Source: Silurus meridionalis
Lineage: Eukaryota; Chordata; Actinopteri; Siluriformes; Siluridae
Direction: 5' to 3'
Assembly (NCBI RefSeq): GCF_014805685.1
Contig: NC_060902.1
Coordinates: forward strand, 2,653,145 to 2,717,144
DNA length: 64,000 nucleotides
A program made the position numbers and the translations under genes. Every line of letters begins with the position of its first letter. The stretch's first letter is position 1. The notes under the pieces are model-generated. The model did no database searches and had not been told where the DNA came from. It saw only the letters and a program-made list of their open reading frames with translations. Of this stretch, positions 12,653 through 24,600 are shown piece after piece.

Positions 12653-15600
12653 CTGGCAGAGAAAACGACAGAATACAAAAAAAATATATCATCAGAAGCA
12701 TCAGACCACACTGGAAACCCTCCATTTTATCTGCCTGGGAATTGACGCTCATCAGGGAGATCACGGTCCAGTTTCAGACGAAACCTGAGCACTCAAAGTA
12801 TCCTAGCGGAGAAGTTAAAGGTATTAAAGAGCAGCTGGTCGTTCAGTTCGTTTGTTTAAGCGTAGCCATGGCAGCTTCTGACTCGGATCCTCTTTCAAAG
12901 CAAAATCAAAGCATTTAAGCCACTGAAGGCAGCTCACTGGATCAGAGACTAGTCAGGGGACTACAAACTTTCATGTAGGAAACAATTTAGCTAGGAATGA
13001 CTTCCATCCCAAAGACGATGAAAAGCTGTCTCTCTCAAAGCTTTAGAAATCAATCCAATCAGCGTTAGTGCGATTTCCTCCTCCTTGGACCTCTGAAATT
13101 CTGACCAAATCTTGTGTTCGGTGCAGCAGATGCAATCCTGGGGCACATTGTACGTTCCTGAGGGATTTTAAGTTCGTTTAGCCTCCGCCTCTTGAGTGCA
13201 GCGCCGATGTGTGTGTTATCATTTTTTAATTATTATTAACTTAAACATACTCAACACTGCCATGGGTATAAAAGACTAGAGTTAGCGCAGTGTGGCTGTG
13301 GATACTCGCTCCGTACCGGATATACGATTTGTGGGGCACTTCTGGTGATCGCAGACGCTATGGATTCGTTTGCGTTTAATGTACGGCTTCAAGAATTTCT
13401 TTTAAACTGAGAAAATCCTGAACAATCTGCATATCGATGGAGGGAGTGAATGAAGACGTAGAATTTAAGTTAAAAGATCATAGCTTATGAACATTTTATA
13501 TTACATGTAACACACACACACACACACACTACCCAGATACGATCTATAAAATGTAAAAAAATAAATAAATAAATAAATAAAAAAATTCCAATTATTTAAA
13601 TTGTATTTAATCAATTTAATAGATTACTTACTATAAAATCAATATAATTAAACAAGTGTGTTACATTAGATTTATTCTTTTTTTTATAAAGTATTGTAAT
13701 ATATTTTATAATAAATATATATGCAGTGTTTTTCTATTGTTTTAAATGTAAACTGTTGATGTTCAGAAATGTTAATGATAAACTGCGTTTATAAAAAGAA
13801 AAATCCTAAAAAGCAATTTTGTGTTGTACGTTTCGTCTTTCTAGTTGCCCCGAAATTGACCGTGACTTAAAAACCGAGCTACGTAGCGAACCGGGAATTT
13901 TGTGTCTAGAAATTGTGCGTTTTCAGGAACGTAGGCCAGTAAAAAGTTTACGGTACCTGCCAAGTACTTTTGGTGTCTGTGCTGCACTAAAAGCAGTGCC
14001 AGGAATAACGTGAAGCCCATGCAGCCGAAGATCATCCCACACAACATGAAGCTGTAACTGCCGTACGTGTTGATCACCTGGAACAAAACCACAAAAGGAG
14101 GTCAAAATCTTAAACCCTGGTCGAGGTTGCGTACGAGCGAAAGCGTATTAGGGGTTTCCTTACCGACCCCACCAGCAGCTGCAGGAGCATCTCTCCCATT
14201 CCAGCGCTGGTCACAAGGACTGTGGTAGCACAACCTTCATGAGAGAGAAAAATCTTGATAAAATTACACTGATGTTCTTCAATAGAAGATTCAGGAAAGA
14301 TGTTTTGAAAGAATACTCCAGAAATCTCAGATTAAATCTCCCTCATAAAACATACATCAAAAAAAAAAAAGAGAAAAAAGACTCTCTGCAGTCATTCGGA
14401 ATGCGTGGTCATTTTTTGTGAAAAACTTCTGAGAGCGATTTGGGATGGCGTGAGATTTAATAGGATCGAGCTCAAATTAATTGGACAGGAGGGAACGCGT
14501 CGAAGCCGCGGAGGACGAACTAATGCCGCTTTAATTTCTCTCTGCTGGATCAGGAGATTATTCACTTGCCCAGACTTGCATTCGGGTAGGTTATTAATGT
14601 CTTTCAAACTGGAGCTGCGCCGAGCCCTCGCTAATTCCTTCGGCCCGCTCCGAAAGCGCGCTCTCCGAAGAGATCAATTATCATTTACTTGAATATGGAT
14701 CGAGCGAGCGGCTCGGAGGTATACGCCGCTCTATACAAGCACCTTGCGGATGAATCCTGAATAGAATAAGAATAAAAAAAAAAAGGCCGTCTCACACTGG
14801 CAAGTCAATGTGATGATATCAGGGCTCAAGACAGGAACGACTCGTTTTAGTGCCAAAGGATTGCACATCCTATTGGCGTGTCCTTGGTCTTCGTTGAAAG
14901 CCGAGAGTAAACATCGGTCATACAGTCACCGCTCGGTCACAACGGAAACTGAAAACATGCTGGTCGCTGTGTAAGAAAACATCGATACACCAGAGTATCG
15001 CGATATTTTGTTTGGCGATACTGTATCACTTCTCAAAAAAAAACTAAAACAAATATTCAGACAAGATTCACGGCAGCTGTTTTGTTTAGAGTTTAAATCC
15101 TGACCGTTTGATAAATAGCAGTCTTCTTATCTCTGAACTTAAACAGTGACTAGCACAGGGGCACGCGGCTAATGTTTACACCTGTTTACTACCTGTTCCC
15201 TAGGGGGCGCTGGAGATAAAGCAGGAGAAGAGAGCAGCAAGAGAATAAAATCAGTAAACAGCTGCCATCCAGCACCAAACAGTCAACAAGGAAATATACA
15301 ATAATATACAATATATAATATTCATAAATATAAATAAAATATACATATTGCATCACCAGATTCTTGCTGACACACAGGGATCGTTACCTTTGTAGTCGAG
15401 GAGATCTTCCGTGTAAGCCAGCATGCATGGGTAGATGCTGCTGATGAACAGACCCAGGAAGCAGGTTCCGATGAATAGAAAGGTGCTGTTCGTGTAGAGG
15501 ATGAGCAGAAGCAACTGAGTCACTATCACTCCAACCTGCAGGAGGAACAAATCAAATTGGACCAAAATCAAAAGCTGCATTCTCATTTTCACATGACGTC

Positions 15601-18600
15601 AAACTGCTCGAGATCCCCAATAAATTCTGGGATCGTGTAGGTTCTCCATGATAAGATGCAATTTAGGATCCTTAAGTTCTAGAAAGATACTCTATAAAAT
15701 GTCCCATTGGTGGAGCATGGAATAGATCTGGATATAGTGGTTAAGATATTGGACTTCTGATCAGAAGGTTGTGAGTTCAATTCCCCCCTAAGGAAGGCTC
15801 TTAATCAACACTCAGATCAAAATCAGCTAATTAGATACACTTATATGGACAAAAGATGGTGGACACCTGACCATAAGATCAGTGTGTGCTTTTTTTTTTT
15901 TTTTTTAAACACCCCATTCCACATTTAGTTTCCATGTGCTCCTTCAGACACAAGGGTAGAGATGTAGGTATGAAGGTGAGGAGGTTCCTGGGGTGCAGTC
16001 AGCATTCACATAGATCCCAAAGTGTTCAATAGGTTTAAAGCTTTATAGCAGGAGATCTTCCACATACTTCCAACCCATGTAAAGCATATCTTCATAGAGC
16101 TGGCTTTGTGCATAATGGCCTTGTCAGCTGGAAGAGGTTTGGGTCTTCTAGTACAAGTGGAGAGAAGATTTCACGAAACCGCATCCAAAGACGTCCAATA
16201 CAATTGTGTGCCTCCAACTTTTAAAAAATGAGCAACATATGGCTGGAAAAGTCGGGTGTCCCAATACTTTCATCCCAATAAACCTCATGGATAAACTCTA
16301 GCTGCTGTTTAAACTCAGTGTGGTATCGAGTGGTTCATTACCTTCACCAGTCCTGATGACCTCATTTACTCTTCCAGAAACAACAAGATACACCTTACAC
16401 AAAGAGCAATCGCACACAGTGACTGAGGCACCAGGATCAAGGATGTCGACGTGTACTTTGTTTTATGGCTGGATTGGTTTATGATGCAAATAAGCAGAAA
16501 AGAACAGCAAGAGAATAAAACCAGTAAACTGCCCACACCCTTTTTTTGTTGTTTATGAAATTAAATTTCTATTGTTAGACATTTTTTCTCTATTTTTTTT
16601 TTTTTTTTTAAATATAAATGTCTAAAATAAGTTAGTAGTATAAATTTATATAAATTAAAAATAAATATAAATAAATAACACGGTCAAATGTAAATTCATT
16701 TTTAATTAACAAAAATATAAATTTTATCAAATCTTGCTTATTCAATCCAAAATTAAAAGGGTAAAATTAAATAATTTGGTTTTAGTATTTAATAAAAGAA
16801 TAAATTGCTTACTTGAGTTTTTTTTTTAGATTTACATTTTTTTATATATAATAAACACAAATACATATATATTTATTAGGGCTGTCAAAATGAATGTGTG
16901 TTAACATTAATGAGTTTTAACTGCACCAATCTGATCAACGAAGCGCTCATTTCTGTGAAAAACTTCAAAAGCTCCAAAATCCGCCATGATGCACACATCC
17001 GGCAGTTTAAACCGTCCCTGTGGAAACATAGCAAATGTTCCGTTTGGTGTCAAAGATTTTCATTTTATTAATGGTTTAATAATAAACATACATTTGCATA
17101 AAAACTTGAAAATTATTAATTTAAGGTACATTTTGAACAGCCCTAAATTTTATGTATTTATTTATATATATTGCATACATAAAGTTTTGGTCACCTGGTC
17201 AGCAGTACAGTATGTGCTTTTTGGGCATCGCATTTCACAATTAGTCCCAATTTGCTCTAATTACCTCCACTTTTCTGGGAAGATGTTTCCCTAGATTTTG
17301 GACATTTGAATTAATCAGCTACAAGGGTGTTATTAAAGTCAGGTACTGATATCTAACATTTTGGGAAAAACCCACATATGTCTGAAAAGTCACTTTTGCC
17401 CATCTGTATCTCAGTTGTCTCTGATCTTGAACAAAGTCTGTTTGTGTTAAGCAACAGGTCTGAGACGATCAGTTTACAGAAGCATCCGACTCCAGACACT
17501 GATGTCATCTTAAATGGATATCTATAACTTGTAGAGATTCCAGAGCTGGTTTAGCAGCTTGTTTATTTGACATGTTGGCCGACCTCTCCTGCCCTCATCA
17601 CAATGAACAACGACTTTCCTGTAGCTTCAGCATGCTCTTTGCAGTTTTGCCCACTACGTTTATTAAGCTAAGTTTTCGAATACCTGCCTTTAACACCCTT
17701 GTGGCTGAAAAAGCTCCAGTGGCCATGCTGTAGTATGCAGTGCATTTAGACTTGATGTATATAAATACTAACTCTTAGTAAAATAATTCTCATATAGAGG
17801 GTCAGTGAAAGGTAAACTGCGGCCTCCTGTGATGGCTTTGCCGTTTCTGACACATAATGCAGGTCTTAATAAATCCTCTGCAGTACTTGAGAAGCTACAC
17901 AGTAAAGCAGAGATACCGCATTTACGGCATTCGGCAGACGCCCTCATCCAGACCGACTTACATTTATCTCAATCAAATGACAGAGCAGATATGAGGTTAA
18001 GGGCCTTGCTCAGGGGCCCCAGTTTTAAACTCATATTTGAACTCAAGACCTTCAGAGCCAAAGTCCAATGCCTAAACCAAGTTGCCACGTCCCACTAAAG
18101 CAGTCTAGATCAGTCATTAAATTGTTCACATCTGGAATAGTTACATTTGCTAGGTTTTTCTTCTCACCTGGTTAAACGCGAGCAAGCGAACGAGTTTGAC
18201 TCTGTAAGACAGCGGGATGGAGGCCAGACGCCCCACCGTGATGGCTGCCCAGAATACGCTGGTCAGGTAGCCGGCCATCTTGTGGGTCAGACTCATGGGA
18301 GGAGCCACAGCATAGGTGTAAACGAAACCTGTGTATGACCCCTGAGGTGCAAAGGATAGAAGATCCCTCATGTCACACTTCCATCAATCATTCGCAACAA
18401 ATTCCATACCACTATGCAATCGGAAAATATGGGGTATTCCGTACCACTATGCCATCTGAGAAAAAAAGCACCATCCCTCCGAAGACATGGAGGCCAAAGA
18501 AAGATGGCGGACGTCCTTTCAGCTTGCTGAGGCAGTTGCAGTTGAGCATGTCCATGTGGCCTGGGAAGGAAACAAAATCAGAGCTTGAGTTCTTGGAAAT

Positions 18601-21600
18601 TACTTGAGCCCTTGCTTCCTGTCTGTTTTACTGTAGACTAGGGGTGGTTAATTTGTATTGTTAAAACAACAATCATATATAAATCGCACACCTCTACTTT
18701 AGACTATTCCTTCATAACCATTCAGAACGAAAGGAAAGAGGTGAACTTTGCCTGTAGGTTCATGCAGCTCTGTGGTGCTCAAGTCGGTCTTCTCCGAGCT
18801 ACTCTGCATCCTTACTGCGCCCGAGTGCAGCTCCCTGTCCAAGAGACGAGGACCCGGCTCGGGGCAACACGGGAGCAGGTGCTCCCGGTACATCAGGACC
18901 AGAGCGGCGATAGGCACAGGAAGCTGGATGTAGAGAAATCGTGCACATTACAAGCATTCGGTATTCATTTCGGATCCTAGTGCACGCCATAGATTGTTTT
19001 TTTTCTCACGACGTTGTTCGGTTTTGAATCAACAAACTTAATAACGGAAAGGCCTCAAATGAAAACGTTCACACTGGTAAATAACTAATGGATTCTGAAA
19101 AATTAAATGGCCATGTAACACGTTGACAGAATCCTTTCACAGAATCCTTTCATTCCTCTTGCCTGCAGGTGATAAAACTCACAAACGGATGCATAGTTTC
19201 ATTTAGCATGTGTGCACTTGCAAATCTTATTATTGAGAAAAAAAAAAAAACACTAAATGAAAAACACGCTGCAACACCTCGTCTTTTCTAAACTGTCTTG
19301 TATTTACTGCAGAACTACTGTTCTAGCAGAACAGATACAGGAACATTTTCATCCTCGGTATAATTGATGATTACTCAGTAGAATGTATAGGCTCTGAAGG
19401 ACTTACCAATTAACATAGAATAAATAAATAAATAGAAGATCATGTATTTTAATTAAGAAATGCATTCCTATATGTTTATCCCTCTTGAGTGAGTAAGTGG
19501 TGACTGTGCTGAGGGGAAAAAAACCTTGAGAGGAGCCAGACTCACAAGGGAACCCATGCTCATCTGGGCACCATCATTTAAGTACCATCAGTTCCATCAT
19601 CTGTTCAGTCATGAATGAATGCAAAACTGTGATAATTGCGATTCAGTCATATTCATGATCAAGTGTTCACCATTTACAATATTTGGTAAGAAAAAAAAAA
19701 AAAAAGCATTAAAGCTAAACCTGTACTGGTTATTTGTTTTTAAAAGTAAATAAATATATACATAAAATAAAAACCCCAACCTTTTCCAGAAATGTGTTTT
19801 TTCCCCCCAAACAGTTTTCCCAAAATTGAAGGCACACAATTGTGTAGGACGTCTTTGGATGCGGTTTCATAAAAAGTTTGCCTTCACTTGAACTAGAAGA
19901 CCCCAAACCTGTTCCAGCATGTCAATGCCCCTGTGCACAAACCATAGCGCCGTGAAGATCTGCTTTCCATCAGTTTGAAAGTATGTGGTTAGATCTCCTG
20001 CTTTAGAGCAGACGAATGTGAACGCTGACTGCACCCCAGGCCTCCTCACCTCGCCTGCATCAGTACCTAACACCCTTGTGGCTGAATGAAATATTACACA
20101 AATCTCCATGAAATCTAGTGAAACATCTTCCCAGAAGAGTGGAGCTTATTATAATGACAAATGGGGACTAAATGTGGAATGGGATGTTCAAAAAAAAGCG
20201 CAATCTTATGGTCAGATGTCCACAAATATACACACACAATACTGCATATATTTTAATAGTTTGTTGGTCCTTCGTTTCCCTACAATCGTCCTATTCTACT
20301 TTAACACACATAACCTTGACTCAGCATCAATAGAATAGAGAAATCTATTTTTTGGTCCAGGTATTCGAGTATTTGAGTTTGAAACCCTTTCTATAGGCCA
20401 TGGGTGTTTCATCATCTGCTTTTAAAAGGTTTTATCTTCCTACTGTTCAAGCCAGAAGCTTTTCTAGGATTAGCGCGAGTGCTTCAGATTATATATTGGT
20501 TTATTTAGACGAGGAGGGACGCCAGGCACACCTCATGATGTATACACTCTGTATTTGTAGGGGATTAAAGAAGGACAGAATTGGAAAATAGAATAAGCTT
20601 CTTTACACATGTGCAAATAAACACTGTGAAAAAGCTAGTCTGCAAAGTCTTAAAAAAAAAAAAAAAAAAAAAAAGGTAGAGGGGACGCAGGAATTCTTTG
20701 TTGACCATCATATCACCGTGTTCTTTAAATAATATACAGAAGATCCCGTTGCAGATTTTTAAATAAAGTATTCACAACCTGTAGGTGGCTGTTTATTTGG
20801 AATATTAGGCAAACGCGCAACACTGAAAAGCAAACCTTCAGTACGTCATTCGAGCAGTCGGCAGGAGTTGGGGATCAGAAGTCATTAGTGTAATTAGTCA
20901 CTGATTTGCATTTCTCTTTCATCAGTCTGTTGCTGAAATGAGACAGAAAAAAAAAAATTTGGAAACACCAATTACCAATTCCATTATTAATAATTGATAC
21001 TTAAATGTAATATTGAATTAATATCTACAGAAGACTTCGAGCACAGTACGGTGATGAGACGCTCAGTAAGACGTTTAAACGTTTTAAAGATGGCCGTGCA
21101 TCCCTCGGTGACTCGGTTTCTATGCTGAATTTTTATTATATTTATGTAGCTTGAAATCTTTATTTTATAAGCTCAAAAGTCACTGCACTGCAACACTGAT
21201 AAATGACACGCAGTGCATCTGCTGTAAAGTCAACACTGCATTCTCCTTAAACATGAGTTATGTCTTCTATATACAGCAAATTCAACAGCATTTACATTTA
21301 TGGCATTTGGGTGACGCCCTTATCCAGAGTGAGTTGCAATTATCGCATTCGTGCAGCTCAGCAGCGATGGGGTTGAGGGCCTTGCTCAGGGGCCCACCTT
21401 AGTGTGGCTGGGATTTAAACTCACAACTGTCAGATCCAAAGTCCAATGCCTTAACCAATAAGTGACCACCTCAAACAAGATGAATTTAGCAACTTCAACA
21501 CAAAGCTACGGTGACCGAGAAGCGCAAAACATTAAATCAGAAAACAAATTAACAAACGCAAAAACAAAATAAACCCGAAAACACAACGACAATTCAGACG

Positions 21601-24600
21601 AACCGGAAAAGGTAGGTATAGTTAGTGAATGAAACACTTACCGATCATTGGACGAGACACCTGTCAATCAAGATATACAGGAAGTATGACATCTTATACA
21701 TGTGTAAAGTTCTCCGTTTACTTTAAACTTTTTTTATTTCGATTAGTGCACTTTTAAATATATGAAATAAACAAGGAGAAAAAGGAATTAATTCAAAGCT
21801 ACTTTGAGGAAGGACATTCATATGCAGTATATCATGACAAAGATTTTGTTTGTACACTTTTACACATACGTTCCAACTTTCTCCTGCTGCAGACTGTTAC
21901 TTCAGACGCCTTATGGTCTGATATCCATAACTGACTTTACCCAAAAGGTTCCCCATCTAAGAACTTTCACCGTGAAGGACATTATCTTTGGACTTGTAAT
22001 GAACAATAACAAAGACGACTTTCTTGTTAATAATATACTTCTGATGGGAAAATTTTATATACACAAATCGAAATACTTGAAAGTGAAACCGACATTTTAT
22101 AATGTGTTTATTTCTTTCACAAAATTTAATTAAAGAGATTAAAAGAGAAATGCAATGAATCTTTTGTCCTTTATAGAAAAATATGATTTACAGAATAAAC
22201 CATAGCCCTGTTTAATTTTATTATTATTATAACATTTTATTTATTTATCTATTTTATTCCCTCTTTCCCTTAAATATATGGGTATACATTTGTATTTTCA
22301 TGCTCCTGTTCTGTGTATTTTAATGCAAATTGTACTTGTTATATGTTTGTATATGGCTAATTGCTTAATTAAAAAATAATAATAATTTCCTGTATATCTT
22401 AAATGACAGGTGTCTCGTCCAATGATCGGTAAGTGTTCCAGTCGCAAACTAAACCCATCTTTTCCAGTTTGTCTGAATTGTTGTGTTTTCAAATTTGTTA
22501 ATGTGTTTACATCTTTACTCACGTTGACGAACGCCATGATCCAGAAGGCGTAGGACACGTTGGTGACCACTTCACCTTCGGTATCGAGAGAAATTTGGGA
22601 CACGTTGTGCAGGTGCCTGCCAGATAGCGTGTTCCTCAGGTGTCTCATGGTTGATGAGGAGTTGGTGGAGTTTCCTAAAATGCAGTCGGTTTCTGACAGA
22701 AATGGGTCAGCGATGAGGGGGCTCAACAACGCCCCCAGACCAATAAAGAAGTGCAGCACCTGAAGATGGGAAAAACATTTTAAAAAAAATTAAACAATCG
22801 TCATTGTCAGGTTCTACATGGGATCATTTAGGGTTTTGCTGGAGACTCTTCAGGGTGTCAATGAAACCGTTATGCGAGTAGTGAACAAATCGCAAATCAA
22901 AATGCAACATGGTTACAGCCAGCTATGGCTCCAGAATGGTTCTTTAGATGGCTAATGGCTGAATTTAAAGATTTACATGTCTTGAGTGAAGCCTGTTTAA
23001 CTTTAGGGTGGCAGAGGATCCTGAGGAATTCTGGAAGTAAATAGTGTAATATAACCTGGATGGGGCACCGTTCCATTCAAACCTCTCACCCCTAGGGGCA
23101 ATGTAGAGGCGCAAATAAATCTTTCCTGTTTACAGATGGACACTCCCATTAGACAGGAACTTAAACTCAGGATCAAACTCAAGGGGCCGTGTAGGTGAAG
23201 AGGGAATGTTTCTCACTGCACCACTGTGGAAATATGGTTTAAAACAGAAAAGCATTGTTATACAGTTGATCAGGTATGAATTCTAAAGATGTTGTCGGGA
23301 GTAGGGAGGAGCTTGTTCTCCTAAATCAGTGTACCAATCCCCAACCTTTTAACTTAAAATAAGGTTCCCAAAACTACAGTCCGTGAGCCGAATACGGGCC
23401 GCCCCCACCTTTGCACAATGACATATTTTGTAATATTTTACTCATATATCTGTATTTGATGATCAGGTTGGCTTTCTAACTAAAAGTTCAACGCACTGAT
23501 AGTTGATTGCTGTAACCATCGGCAAAAATCCACAACGATAGTTTTTCCGGCTTCCAGTCTACTGTCATTATGAAAGCGTCCTCTAGGGGTCGACTCACTG
23601 ATTGTTGTGCTGTTTGTTTTAACACGTGAGACTGAACGCTGCACGGAGAGCGCTTCATAATATGCATTATATAATTATATTGATTAATGAATATGCATAT
23701 TTCCATTATATTTCCTATATATTTCCATTACAGTACTATTTTGTTTTTTACCCAGTATCCATTTTGATTAATCGGTTATCTGCAAGTACGATCCAACCCA
23801 GCTATTGGTAAAATCCACTACGGGTCGTTATTAACGCAACCTAATTATTTGTTTGATTCACCCACCAACTTGAAAAAAATGTCATTATGATAGTAATAAT
23901 GCCGTTTTAAAAAGGTGATAAAGCCTCACTCATGCTCATTTGTCTGTACGGTGCAGAAGAATACGATAAACTAATCTAGCATTAGAAGACAAAATTAATA
24001 CATTTAAAATTATAAAATCTCCACAATAATACTGGTATTCACACCATGTCCTTCTATTAAAGAAAGGATAAATTATGTGGCCCTCACAGAAAAAAGTTTG
24101 GGGACCCCTGACTTTAAAACAAAATACACTATGTGAACACATGACCATCACACAATCAATATATACTGTATATATTCCCCCACCGAGGGGCCCAAACCTG
24201 TTGGTGTGAAAGAACTTGTGTTCTGCTCAGAGACCTGAACTCAAACCAGATCAACATCTAATGGAAGACCTTTCTAAAAATATAATGACTGAATGAAGAA
24301 CATTCATTTGCATTCCAGATTTATTCATCAACCATTTAAGTGTGATGGTCAGGTTTCCACTATGCCCATACATGTTCAGCCATGGTAGGCATCTCCTGAC
24401 CTGGAGGAAGACAGTGGAGTCCTTCTGGTAGAGCTTCACCAGCTGAAGGTTCGAGATGGTATCGATGATCCCCATGGCCAGGCCTGTAACTGCCATGGCA
24501 GTCACCAGCATTAGCAGATTGCTGCATAGTGGGATGAAGGCAAAGACGATGGAGATGATGAAGGTGGATGCAGTGAGGGACGACAAAGAGGAGCAAAGTC

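Noticed and set aside
13841..13956. Extension of MFSD4A exon 9 to an in-frame stop
   Set aside because: A consensus-like donor at 13956 and a matching downstream acceptor fit the family better; kept as an alternative.
15735..15835. tRNA-like A/B-box sequence as a tRNA gene
   Set aside because: The cloverleaf arms do not pair and the sequence recurs as part of a longer SINE.
21804..22133. 109-codon frame inside the foldback element
   Set aside because: AT-rich interior of a non-autonomous transposon with no recognisable domain.
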